Positions 40,839 through 48,731 of a stretch of DNA of 64,000 nucleotides are shown piece by piece. The notes under the pieces were generated by a model. The model had not been told where the DNA came from and did not search any database. It was given only the letters and a program-made list of their open reading frames with translations. Source of the DNA: Streptomyces chumphonensis (GTDB taxonomy: Bacteria; Actinomycetota; Actinomycetes; Streptomycetales; Streptomycetaceae); NCBI RefSeq assembly GCF_014779715.1, contig NZ_JACXYU010000017.1, positions 51,482 to 115,481 of the forward strand, written 5' to 3'. The position numbers were made by a program, and so were the translations under genes. Each line of letters starts with the position of its first letter. Position 1 is the stretch's first letter.

Positions 40839-42458
40839 ATGAACAGCATCATGACCATGCGTGCACATGTGACTTCCTCGATCGGAGTGGTCTGCTCGGC
40901 CGCACTCCTCGTCCCGCTCGCCCCGTCCCACGTCGCGGCGGCGACCGCGCCGCCGCCCGCGCCCGCCGATGCCGCTGTGTCCGCACCCCCGGCGGACGGA
41001 CCGGCGCCGCACGAGTCCGCCGCCCGGCCGGCCGGGAACCGCTCCCTGCCGCTGGACCGCGTTCCTCCGACCTCCTCGGAGCGGGCGCCCGGCGCCCTCG
41101 CCGAGCTCACCCCCCGCGAGGTCGAGCCCTTCTCCCTGCTCGGCGTCGCCTGGGAGGACGCCGGGCAGGAACTGCACGGCCGGGTCCGGGTGCGGACCCG
41201 CGACGCCCGGACCGGCACGTGGTCCGACTGGCGGGAGCTGGCCGCCCACACCGACGAGGCCCCCGACCCGGCGACCGCCGAGGCGCGCGCCGAGACGGTG
41301 CGCGGCAGCACCGCGCCGCTGTGGGTCGGCGCCTCGGACGGCGTCGCGGTCCGGGTGCTGCCGGAGCCCGGTACGCGGACGCCCGTGCTGCCGGACGGCC
41401 TGCGGCTGGAGATGGTCGACCCCGGCTCCGAGCCGCAGGACGCCGACGGTCGGCCCGGCGGCTACCTGCCCCCGGAGCCGGACGCCCCGGCCGGCGCCCC
41501 GGCCGACGTGCCCGGCGCCGCCGCCGGGCCGGACACCGGCAGCGGCCCGGGCCCCGCGGCCGTGCGGGCCCTCGGCGGATCCGCCGCGCACGGCACGCCC
41601 GCCGCGTACCGCACGTCCGCCGAGTACCGCACGGACACGGGTGCCACGGGCGTCCGACCGTCCGCCCTGGCCGCCCCGCCGGAGCTGTCCGCCGCCGCCG
41701 CGGCGGCCAGCGCCGTCAACTCCCAGCTGGCCGACCTCGGGGCCGAGCTGATCCCCCCGCGCACCCGGAAGCAGGCCGTCGCCGACGTCGTCGCCGCCCA
41801 CGACGGGGTCTTCCCGGTCACCGCCGAAGGCATCGCCGAGGGTCAGCAGGACCCCTACGTCGGGCCGCGCCCCGGCATCGTCACCCGGAACGGCTGGGGT
41901 GCCGACGAGAGCCTGCGCGAGGGCGGCTTCCTCTACACGGACACCGTGAAGGCCGCGTTCGTCCACCACACCGGCGGCAGCAACGGCTACGCGTGCTCGG
42001 AGGCGGAGTCGGTGATCCGGGGCATCTACCGGTACCACACGGTCAGCCTGGGCTGGCGCGACGTCGGCTACAACTTCTTCGTCGACAAGTGCGGGCAGAT
42101 CTACGAGGGCCGCGCGGGCGGCGTCACCAAGCCCGTGATGGGCGCGCACACCTACGGCTTCAACAGCAACACCATGGGCATCGCCGTCCTCGGCTCGTAC
42201 GGGGGGACGGACCCGTCCAAGGCGGCCACGGACGGCATCGCGAAGCTGACGGCCTGGAAGCTCGGCCTCTACGGCGTCGACCCCAACAGCAGCACGACGC
42301 TCGTCTCCGGGGGCGGCAAGTACCGCAAGGGCGCCCGCGTCACGATGCGGACGATCTCGGGCCACCGGGACGGCTTCGCCACCGAGTGCCCCGGCGCCCG
42401 CCTGTACGCCGAGCTCGGCTCGATCCGCGCCCTCGCCGCCAAGCTCCAGGGGCGCTAG
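40839..42458 (+). CDS. secreted N-acetylmuramoyl-L-alanine amidase (PGRP-like)
   Basis: Peptidoglycan hydrolase of 539 residues. The signal peptide is at 1-34, followed by a long Ala/Pro-rich region. The C-terminal amidase_2/PGRP domain (about 345-515) starts RNGWGADESLREGG and has zinc ligands in AAFVHHTGG and SGHRDGFATECPG. The segment YNFFVDKCGQIYEGRAGG is typical of this family. It cuts the bond between muramic acid and the peptide. In-frame ATGs at 40851 and 40857 are alternative starts. Downstream is a clear terminator. Confidence 0.88.
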   Translation: MNSIMTMRAHVTSSIGVVCSAALLVPLAPSHVAAATAPPPAPADAAVSAPPADGPAPHESAARPAGNRSLPLDRVPPTSSERAPGALAELTPREVEPFSLLGVAWEDAGQELHGRVRVRTRDARTGTWSDWRELAAHTDEAPDPATAEARAETVRGSTAPLWVGASDGVAVRVLPEPGTRTPVLPDGLRLEMVDPGSEPQDADGRPGGYLPPEPDAPAGAPADVPGAAAGPDTGSGPGPAAVRALGGSAAHGTPAAYRTSAEYRTDTGATGVRPSALAAPPELSAAAAAASAVNSQLADLGAELIPPRTRKQAVADVVAAHDGVFPVTAEGIAEGQQDPYVGPRPGIVTRNGWGADESLREGGFLYTDTVKAAFVHHTGGSNGYACSEAESVIRGIYRYHTVSLGWRDVGYNFFVDKCGQIYEGRAGGVTKPVMGAHTYGFNSNTMGIAVLGSYGGTDPSKAATDGIAKLTAWKLGLYGVDPNSSTTLVSGGGKYRKGARVTMRTISGHRDGFATECPGARLYAELGSIRALAAKLQGR

Positions 42459-42472
42459 CGGACCGCGTGGAG

Positions 42473-42500
42473 GGGCCTCCCGGTGGCGGCCGGGAGGCCC
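42473..42500 (+). terminator. hairpin terminator after amidase gene
   Basis: Arms GGGCCTCCCGG (42473-42483) and CCGGGAGGCCC (42490-42500) with a 6-nt loop, followed by TTTCGTCATT. It is one of the few hairpins in this window with a short T-rich run. Confidence 0.85.
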
Positions 42501-42666
42501 TTTCGTCATTCCGGTGCGCGTGGCGCGAAGCTCTCCCGGGCATTCCCGTCCGGGCACCCCATCCGGGCAACCACAGCGGGCCCGAGGTTGTCACTACCTA
42601 GACTGGCCGACCGTCGAACCGGGCAGTAACCTTCGGCAAACACCTCGGCAGGAAGCAGGACAAAAC

Positions 42667-43752
42667 GTGACAGAAGCGATCCTCCTCGTCGGAGGCAAGG
42701 GCACCCGGTTGCGTCCGCTCACGGTCAACACGCCGAAGCCGATGGTGCCGGCGGCCGGAGTACCGTTCCTCACCCACCAGCTGGCCCGGGCCAGGGCGGC
42801 GGGCATCGACCACATCGTGCTGGCCACCTCCTACCTGGCCGAGGTCTTCGAGCCGCACTTCGGGGACGGCTCCGCGCTCGGCCTGCACCTGGAGTACGTC
42901 ACCGAGGAGGAACCGCTCGGCACCGGCGGCGCGATACGCAACGTCGCCGCGAAGCTGCGCTCCGCCCCCGGCGACCCGGTCCTCGTCTTCAACGGGGACA
43001 TCCTCACCGGCCTCGACATCGCCGGCCTCGTCCGGACCCACCGCACCCGCGGCGCCGACGTCACCCTGCACCTCACCCGCGTCCCGGACCCGCGCGCGTT
43101 CGGCCTGGTGCCCACCGACGACACCGGCCGCGTCACCGCCTTCCTGGAGAAGCCGCAGACGCCCGAGGAGATCGTCACCGACCAGATCAACGCCGGGGCC
43201 TACGTGTTCACCCGCTCGGTCATCGACACCATCCCCGGCGACCGGCCCGTCTCCGTCGAACGCGAGACGTTCCCCGGGCTGCTCGCCGAGGGCGCCCACC
43301 TCCAGGGCCTGGTCGACTCCACGTACTGGCTCGACCTCGGCACCCCGCAGGCGTTCGTGCGCGGGTCGGCGGACCTGGTGCTGGGCCGGGCCCCCTCGCC
43401 CGCCGTGCCGGGGCGGCGCGGCGAGTGGCTCGTCATGGACGGCGCCCGGGTGGCGCCCGACGCCAAACTGGCCGGCGGGACGGCGGTCGGCCCGGGGGCC
43501 GAGGTGCACGCCGGCGCGCTGGTGGAGGGCAGCACCGTCCTGCGGGACGCGGTCGTCGAGCCCGGCGCCGTCGTACGGGACTCCCTGGTCGGCGCCGGTG
43601 CCCGGATCGGCGCCCGCACCGTGCTGGACGGCGCGGTGATCGGCGACGGCGCGGTCATCGGCGCCGACAACGAGCTGCGCGAGGGCATCCGCGTCTGGTG
43701 CGGCGCCCGCGTCGCCGACGGATCGGTGCGCTTCTCCGCCGACTGCTCCTGA
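42667..43752 (+). CDS. manC: mannose-1-phosphate guanylyltransferase / sugar nucleotidyltransferase
   Basis: Nucleotidyltransferase of 361 residues. The N-terminal signature ILLVGGKGTRLRPLTVNTPKPMVPAAG binds the NTP. FNGDILTG and the EKPQTPEE region belong to the active site. The C-terminus (about 255-360) is a left-handed beta-helix of hexapeptide-type repeats (GTAVGPGAEVHAGALVEGS and similar). With manB and manA in this window it would supply GDP-mannose; other nucleotide-sugar specificity cannot be excluded. The GTG has AGGA about 7 nt upstream. Confidence 0.85.
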   Translation: MTEAILLVGGKGTRLRPLTVNTPKPMVPAAGVPFLTHQLARARAAGIDHIVLATSYLAEVFEPHFGDGSALGLHLEYVTEEEPLGTGGAIRNVAAKLRSAPGDPVLVFNGDILTGLDIAGLVRTHRTRGADVTLHLTRVPDPRAFGLVPTDDTGRVTAFLEKPQTPEEIVTDQINAGAYVFTRSVIDTIPGDRPVSVERETFPGLLAEGAHLQGLVDSTYWLDLGTPQAFVRGSADLVLGRAPSPAVPGRRGEWLVMDGARVAPDAKLAGGTAVGPGAEVHAGALVEGSTVLRDAVVEPGAVVRDSLVGAGARIGARTVLDGAVIGDGAVIGADNELREGIRVWCGARVADGSVRFSADCS

Positions 43753-43795
43753 AGGCCCCGCGCCGGTCGGGTCGCCCGCCGACTAGCCTGGTCCC

Positions 43796-44710
43796 GTGTC
43801 CCTCACCCGCCGCTGGCCGCTGCCCGGCCCGTACGACCTGCACCGCAGCCTCGGCGTGCTGCGGCGCGGCCCGTACGACCCGACGTGCCGCGCCACGCCC
43901 GGCGCGGTGTGGCGGGCCAGCCGCACCCCGCAGGGCCCGGTGACGCTCCACCTCGCGCAGAGCCGCACGGACGTGACCGCCACCGCCTGGGGGCCGGGCG
44001 CGGACTGGGCGCTCGACCGGCTGCCCGCGCTCCTGGGGGCGGAGGACCGCCCGGAGGCGTTCGTCGCCCACCACCGCCTCACCCGGGAGGCGCACCGCCG
44101 CCTGCCCGGGCTGCGCCTGGTCCGCACCGGCCTGGTGCTGGAATCCCTGATTCCGGCCGTGCTGGAGCAGAAGGTGACCTCGGACGAGGCGTACCGCGCC
44201 TGGCGGCTGCTCGTCCGCCGGTTCGGGGAGCCGGCGCCGGGCCCGGCCGAGGGGCGCCCCGAGGGGCTGCACGTCATGCCGGACGCGCGCGGCTGGGCGC
44301 TCGTCCCGTCGTGGGAGTGGCACCGGGCGGGCGTCGACGGCAAGCGCTCGGCCACCGTCGTCCGTGCCGCCCGCGTCGCCCCGCGCCTGGAGGAGGCCGC
44401 CGCGATGGCGCTGCCGGACGCGCTGGCCCGGCTCCAGCGGGTGCCCGGTATCGGCCCGTGGACGGCGGCGGAGACGGTCCAGCGTTCCGGCGGCGAGCCG
44501 GACGCCGTCACCGTCGGCGACCTGCACCTGCCGCGCCAGGTCGGCTACGCGCTCACCGGGCGCCGGGACGCGGACGACGCCCGGATGCTCGCCCTCCTGG
44601 AGCCCTACGCGGGCCAGCGGCACCGGGCGGCGCGGCTGATCCTCGCCGCCGGGCCCCGCATGCCCCGCCGCGCGCCCCGGATGTACGTGCGCGACATCGC
44701 CCGGCTCTGA
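43796..44710 (+). CDS. DNA-3-methyladenine glycosylase, AlkA family
   Basis: Base-excision repair enzyme of 304 residues. The helix-hairpin-helix LQRVPGIGPWTAAETV lies at about 213-228, followed by the catalytic aspartate in AVTVGDLHLP (about 242). The N-terminal part is the TATA-like domain of AlkA proteins. It removes alkylated bases. The GTG start has no ribosome site; TAGCCT at 43784-43789 lies 6 nt upstream, a strong hint of a leaderless transcript. Confidence 0.88.
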   Translation: MSLTRRWPLPGPYDLHRSLGVLRRGPYDPTCRATPGAVWRASRTPQGPVTLHLAQSRTDVTATAWGPGADWALDRLPALLGAEDRPEAFVAHHRLTREAHRRLPGLRLVRTGLVLESLIPAVLEQKVTSDEAYRAWRLLVRRFGEPAPGPAEGRPEGLHVMPDARGWALVPSWEWHRAGVDGKRSATVVRAARVAPRLEEAAAMALPDALARLQRVPGIGPWTAAETVQRSGGEPDAVTVGDLHLPRQVGYALTGRRDADDARMLALLEPYAGQRHRAARLILAAGPRMPRRAPRMYVRDIARL

Positions 44711-44731
44711 CGCCGCCCGCGCGCGGGACGT

Positions 44732-46096
44732 TCAGCGCACGACGGTGAAGTCCGCGCCGGACCGCGGCGCACGCGGCGGGGGCGGCGCGGCGGGCCGTCC
44801 GACGGCGACGGCGCCCATCGGCTCCCACGCGGGCGGCAGGTCCAGCACCGCCCGCACGACGTCCCGGCAGAACATCGTGGACGACACCCAGGCCGAGCCC
44901 AGCCCCTCTCCCGCCAGCGCCACCAGCAGGTTCTGCACCCCCGCGCCCGCCGCGACGACGAACATCTCCCGCTCGGCGGCCGCCCGCCGGGCGTCGGGGT
45001 AGCGGTGCGCGCCCTCGGCCACCAGGCAGGGCACGACCAGGTACGGCGCGTGGCGCAGCACGTCCCCGCGCCGCACGCGGCGCGCCACGGCCTCCTCGCC
45101 GCGCCCGTCGGCCCGCAGGTCGGCGATCCAGGCGTCCCGCATCGCGTCCAGCAGCCGCAGCCGGCTCTCCGCGCTCTCCAGCAGCACGAAACGCCAGGGG
45201 GTCGTGTGGTGCGGCGCAGGGGCGGTGACGGCGAGGTCCACCGCGCGTCGCACGGCCGCGCCGTCCACGGGGGCCCCGTCGAACGCCCGGACCGTGCGCC
45301 GCTGCGCCACGGCCTCCCGCACCGCCTCGGAGGTGCCGAGCCGGAACATGTCGTTCTCCGGCGGACGCACGAGCGCGGCGGCGCCCGCGTCCGCGTCCTC
45401 CCCCTCGCCCATGACCGGGCCGCGCACGTGCTGCGGCAGGCCCCGGACGACGGCGACCGGCAGTCCGTCCGCCTTGCCCTTCACCAGCTCGCCGGCGCCC
45501 GCGAGTTCGTCGGCGACGGCGGTGACGGTGACGCCGAGGGGGTTGCCGTGGGTGTCGGTGCCGCCGCGCAGGTCGGCCAGGACCCGCACGCCCGCCGCGC
45601 CGACGGCGACGTCCGTCTGACCCTCCCGCCAGGGCCGGCCGAAGGTGTCCGTGACGACCACGCCGACGTCGACGCCGAGCAGGTCCCGCACCCCGTCGCG
45701 GATGCGCCGCGCCGAGGCGTCCGGATCCTTCGGCAGCAGCAGCACGGTGCCGGGCGGGGTGTTGGAGGCGTCCACCCCGGCGGCGGCCATGACGAAGCCG
45801 AGCCGGCTCTCCACGATGCGGGCCGGCCCGCGCCGGGCCACCACACGGACGGTCTCCGCGTCGACGGCCGCCTCGCGGTCGTCGGCCTCGACGATCCGTC
45901 CCTCCGCCTTGCTGACGATCTTGGAGGTGACGACGAGGACGTCCCCGTGGGCCAGACCGGGCAGGCCGTCCCCGGTCGCCGCGTCGGCGATGAGCCCGAC
46001 CAGGTCGTCCCCGGGCCGCACCTCGGGCATGCCGGGCAGGGCCCAGACGCGGAACTCCGGTACCGGCGGCCCGGAGACGGCGGCGGGCCCCGTCAC
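44732..46096 (-). CDS. fbiB: coenzyme F420:L-glutamate ligase FbiB (two-domain)
   Basis: Enzyme of 454 residues that adds glutamates to F420-0. The N-terminal ligase domain (about 15-245) has VLVVTSKIVSKAEGRIV, VVVTDTFGRPWREGQTDVAVG and GEGEDADA. The C-terminal domain (about 255-450) is an FMN-binding nitroreductase-like fold (VAQRRTVRAFDG, GAGVQNLLVALAGEGLGSAW), as in the actinobacterial fusion form. GTG 46096 overlaps the fbiA stop (GTGA), so the two are one operon. No T-run terminator is seen. Confidence 0.93.
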   Translation of the reverse strand: MTGPAAVSGPPVPEFRVWALPGMPEVRPGDDLVGLIADAATGDGLPGLAHGDVLVVTSKIVSKAEGRIVEADDREAAVDAETVRVVARRGPARIVESRLGFVMAAAGVDASNTPPGTVLLLPKDPDASARRIRDGVRDLLGVDVGVVVTDTFGRPWREGQTDVAVGAAGVRVLADLRGGTDTHGNPLGVTVTAVADELAGAGELVKGKADGLPVAVVRGLPQHVRGPVMGEGEDADAGAAALVRPPENDMFRLGTSEAVREAVAQRRTVRAFDGAPVDGAAVRRAVDLAVTAPAPHHTTPWRFVLLESAESRLRLLDAMRDAWIADLRADGRGEEAVARRVRRGDVLRHAPYLVVPCLVAEGAHRYPDARRAAAEREMFVVAAGAGVQNLLVALAGEGLGSAWVSSTMFCRDVVRAVLDLPPAWEPMGAVAVGRPAAPPPPRAPRSGADFTVVR

Positions 46097-47049
46097 GCCC
46101 GGACCTCCTCGGCCAGCTCCAGCGCCGCCCGGGCCATGGCGGCCGTGGCGGCGGTGTCCGACATCAGCAGCGGAACGGCCCGGCAGCGGATGCCCACGCG
46201 CTCCACCTCCGGAACGGCCTCGGCGTCCGAGGCGTCCACCAGCCAGCCGTCGAGCAGCCCGGAGCCGTAGTGCGCGGCCACGGCGGCGGCGGTGGACTCC
46301 ACGCCGATCGCCGCGAGCACCTTGTCGGCCATCCCGCGCACCGGCGCGCCGCCGATGAGGGGGGACAGCCCGACGACGGGTACCCCGGCGTCCGCGATGG
46401 CCTCCCGCACCCCGGGGACGGCGAGGATCGTGCCGATGCTGACCACCGGGTTCGACGGCGGGAACAGCACGACGTCGGCCGCGGCCACGGCCTCCAGGAC
46501 GCCCGGCGCGGGCGCGGCCTGCTCGGCGCCGACGGGCACCACCGCGTGCGCGGTGGGCTCGGCCCGCAGGCCGACCCAGTACTCCTGGAAGTGGACCGCC
46601 TTGCGGCCCTCCCCGGTGTCGACGACGACGTGCGTCTCCACCCGGTCGTCCGTCATCGGCAGCAGCCGCACCCCGGGTTCCCACCGTTTGCACAGGGCCT
46701 CGGTGACGGCGCTCAGCGGGTAGCCCGCGCCCAGCATCTGGGTGCGCACGATGTGGGTGGCGACGTCCCGGTCGCCCAGACCGAACCACTCCGGCCCGAC
46801 GCCGTAGGCGGCCAGCTCCTCCTTGACCGCGAACGTCTCACCGGCCCGGCCCCAGCCCTGCTCCTCGTGGATGCCGCCGCCCAGGGTGTACATGACGGTG
46901 TCCAGGTCCGGGCAGACCTTCAGCCCGAAGAGGTGGATGTCGTCCCCGGTGTTGCCGATGACGGTGATGTCCGCGTCGGGCGCGGCCTGTTTGAGGCCGC
47001 GCAGGAACCGGGCGCCGCCGATGCCTCCGGCCAGAACCACAATGCGCAT
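46093..47049 (-). CDS. fbiA: LPPG:FO 2-phospho-L-lactate transferase FbiA (CofD)
   Basis: F420 biosynthesis transferase of 318 residues that joins FO to the phospho-lactate/phosphoenolpyruvate unit. The start MRIVVLAGGIGGARFLRGL is diagnostic, and NTGDDIHLFGLKVCPDLDTVMYTLGG follows in pieces. The later FPPSNPVVSIGTILAVPGVR is also typical. It overlaps fbiB by 4 bp. The ATG is at 47049. Confidence 0.93.
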   Translation of the reverse strand: MRIVVLAGGIGGARFLRGLKQAAPDADITVIGNTGDDIHLFGLKVCPDLDTVMYTLGGGIHEEQGWGRAGETFAVKEELAAYGVGPEWFGLGDRDVATHIVRTQMLGAGYPLSAVTEALCKRWEPGVRLLPMTDDRVETHVVVDTGEGRKAVHFQEYWVGLRAEPTAHAVVPVGAEQAAPAPGVLEAVAAADVVLFPPSNPVVSIGTILAVPGVREAIADAGVPVVGLSPLIGGAPVRGMADKVLAAIGVESTAAAVAAHYGSGLLDGWLVDASDAEAVPEVERVGIRCRAVPLLMSDTAATAAMARAALELAEEVRA

Positions 47050-47062
47050 GCGGCACAGTGTG

Positions 47063-47557
47063 TCAGCCGACGGGCAGGTCCCGGGCGGTGGGCGAGCAGC
47101 GCGGCGCGTGCATCGGCATCGCGGTCAGCCCGGGGAAGTACACGTGCAGGCTGACGGCCGGCTCCAGCGCGTCGTTGACGACCTCGTGCACGCCGCCGGG
47201 GGCCAGGACGCGCTGCGTCCCGGCGGTCAGTGTCCGCGTCAGTGTCCCGGTGTGCTCGGTGAGTTCGCCCTCCAGCACGGTCAGCACGCCGCTGGACGGT
47301 CCGTGGTCGTGGCGGCCGCTGCCCTGCCCGGGCACCCAGCTGAGCAGCCACACCTCGTAGCCGGGACCGGTGCGCAGCCGGTGGTACCAGCGGGTGGTGG
47401 CGTCGTAGCGGACGAGGCGCGTCCAACCCGCGCGGTCGGCGGCGATGCGGCGCGCCAGTCCGGCGAAGGCCGCGACGGTGTCCGGGTGTTCGGGGGCGGG
47501 CGGCGGGAGGTGCGGTACGGCGAGGAGGTCACCGGCGATTTCGACGTCGCTGTTCAC
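47063..47557 (-). CDS. cysteine dioxygenase family protein
   Basis: Cupin enzyme of 164 residues that oxidises cysteine to cysteine sulfinate with iron and oxygen. The iron ligands are in GRHDHGPSSGVLTVLEGE (two histidines) and APGGVHEVVN (third histidine). GTG 47557 has AGGA 9 nt upstream. It is 13 bp upstream of fbiA on the same strand, so readthrough into fbiA-fbiB is possible. A 34-residue leader peptide rich in cysteine codons and its promoter lie 154 bp upstream. Confidence 0.88.
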   Translation of the reverse strand: MNSDVEIAGDLLAVPHLPPPAPEHPDTVAAFAGLARRIAADRAGWTRLVRYDATTRWYHRLRTGPGYEVWLLSWVPGQGSGRHDHGPSSGVLTVLEGELTEHTGTLTRTLTAGTQRVLAPGGVHEVVNDALEPAVSLHVYFPGLTAMPMHAPRCSPTARDLPVG

Positions 47558-47711
47558 GTTCTGGCGTTCCTGTGGGTGCGGTGCTGCGGGGCGGGGAGGG
47601 GGCGCGGACACGCGGGCGCGTCGGCGAGCGGACTCGACGCGAGCCGGGAGCCCGGCGGACCGGGCCGACCGGCGGAGACGGCGTGGCGGAGGGGTCGGCG
47701 GAGCGGAGGGC

Positions 47712-47816
47712 TCAGCGACAACAGGAACAGCGACAGCGGAGGACGGCCCGGGCAGCGCGAAGGGCCCCGTGCGAACGGGACGGACGGTGCGCGGCGGACG
47801 TCGAGGGCTGTGCCAT
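47712..47816 (-). CDS. cysteine-rich leader peptide upstream of cysteine dioxygenase
   Basis: ORF of 34 codons that ends VLRCRCSCCR, with four cysteines in the last six residues before the arginine and stop. It is read in the same direction as cysteine dioxygenase. The ATG lies 7 nt after a -10-like box, so it would be translated from a leaderless mRNA. The position and the run of cysteine codons fit a ribosome-mediated attenuator that senses Cys-tRNA. Downstream are two hairpins that cannot form together. Confidence 0.7.
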   Translation of the reverse strand: MAQPSTSAAHRPSRSHGALRAARAVLRCRCSCCR

Positions 47817-47823
47817 GGGACCA

Positions 47824-47853
47824 AGAACAGCGCGCGGCCCGTCGAGCTGTCAA
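47824..47853 (-). promoter_or_regulatory. promoter of the cysteine leader and cysteine dioxygenase
   Basis: On the minus strand, TTGACA (47853-47848, perfect -35), an 18-nt spacer and TGTTCT (47829-47824) form a promoter. The expected start of transcription coincides with the leader ATG at 47816. Confidence 0.65.
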
Positions 47854-48189
47854 CCGGATGCGGGGATTTCGTGGCAGCTGTCACTCCATCCGGTGACGGA
47901 GAGTGCGGAAAGGTTTGTGCCCTTCGCTGGGGGATACATGGCGATCACTCGTGTGCTGGGCGACAACCGTCGGGCGCACGTCCGCCGTTGTCGATCTGTG
48001 ATCGCTTTGTGATCTTGGTCGCTTCGGCGGCGGCGCCGCAACGCGGCCCGCGCCCTCCGTGGTCTTCCCCGGCGGTGGAGGCGGGTCACCCGCAGTGGGG
48101 TTCGTTGTCATCGTTTGTAGCGATTTCAACACTTACTGCGGAGCCTTGGTTCCGCAGAGTGAATAACGGGCTCAATAGCAGAACCCGGC

Positions 48190-48219
48190 TTGACTGCCCC
48201 TGAGCGGCGCACCTGTAAT
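48190..48219 (+). promoter_or_regulatory. whiB promoter
   Basis: TTGACT (48190-48195), an 18-nt spacer and TGTAAT (48214-48219) fit the main sigma factor consensus. Transcription would start near 48227, about 60 nt before the whiB ATG. In S. coelicolor whiB has a vegetative and a sporulation-linked promoter; I only see this one clearly. Confidence 0.65.
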
Positions 48220-48288
48220 TTCACTCGTGTCGTTCGCGGGAGATCACGACGACATCACGGGGATGTAAAGACGACAAGGGGCGCGCAC

Positions 48289-48552
48289 ATGACCGAGCCG
48301 TTCCAGCAGCTGCTGGTGCAAGAGGCGGACGAGGAGCTCGGCTGGCAGGAGCGCGCCTTGTGCGCGCAGACGGACCCGGAATCCTTCTTCCCGGAGAAGG
48401 GCGGTTCCACACGTGAGGCGAAAAAGGTGTGCCTTGCGTGTGAAGTCCGTTCCGAATGCCTGGAGTACGCCCTCGCCAACGACGAACGCTTCGGGATCTG
48501 GGGCGGCCTGTCCGAGCGCGAGCGCCGCCGCCTGAAGAAGGCCGCCGTCTGA
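48289..48552 (+). CDS. whiB: WhiB sporulation regulator
   Basis: Iron-sulfur transcription factor of 87 residues, needed for sporulation septation in Streptomyces, where it works with WhiA. Cysteines 25, 48, 51 and 57 hold the [4Fe-4S] cluster. The FGIWGG turn (68-73) and basic ERERRRLKKAAV tail follow. From residue 14 onward it matches the WhiB I remember from S. coelicolor almost exactly. ATG 48289 has AAGGGG about 7 nt upstream and gives the normal 87 residues. Confidence 0.96.
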   Translation: MTEPFQQLLVQEADEELGWQERALCAQTDPESFFPEKGGSTREAKKVCLACEVRSECLEYALANDERFGIWGGLSERERRRLKKAAV

Positions 48553-48731
48553 CGTCGGCGAGGTCGTGAGGTCGCGCGGCCGGACCACGTCCGGTCGCGC
48601 GACGCGTATGCGGGCAAGGGCGGACAGCCCGCCCCCGGACGCTCCGCCACGGGCCGGCGCAGCGCTAGTGTGGGCCACCGTCCACGACGCAGTCGCGTCG
48701 ACCGCACCCACCGACCGGGGCCCACAGCTCG

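Larger units (their letters stand above)
47558..48288. other. 731-bp divergent region between cysteine dioxygenase and whiB
   Basis: On the minus side it holds the cysteine-rich leader ORF (47712-47816), its promoter (47824-47853) and, between the ORF and cysteine dioxygenase, two mutually exclusive hairpins: 47643-47656 (GCCGGG/CCCGGC) and 47650-47665 (GCCCGG/CCGGGC). On the plus side is the whiB promoter at 48190-48219. A 24-codon ORF at 47938-48012 with GGGGGA before its ATG may be chance. Confidence 0.6.
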
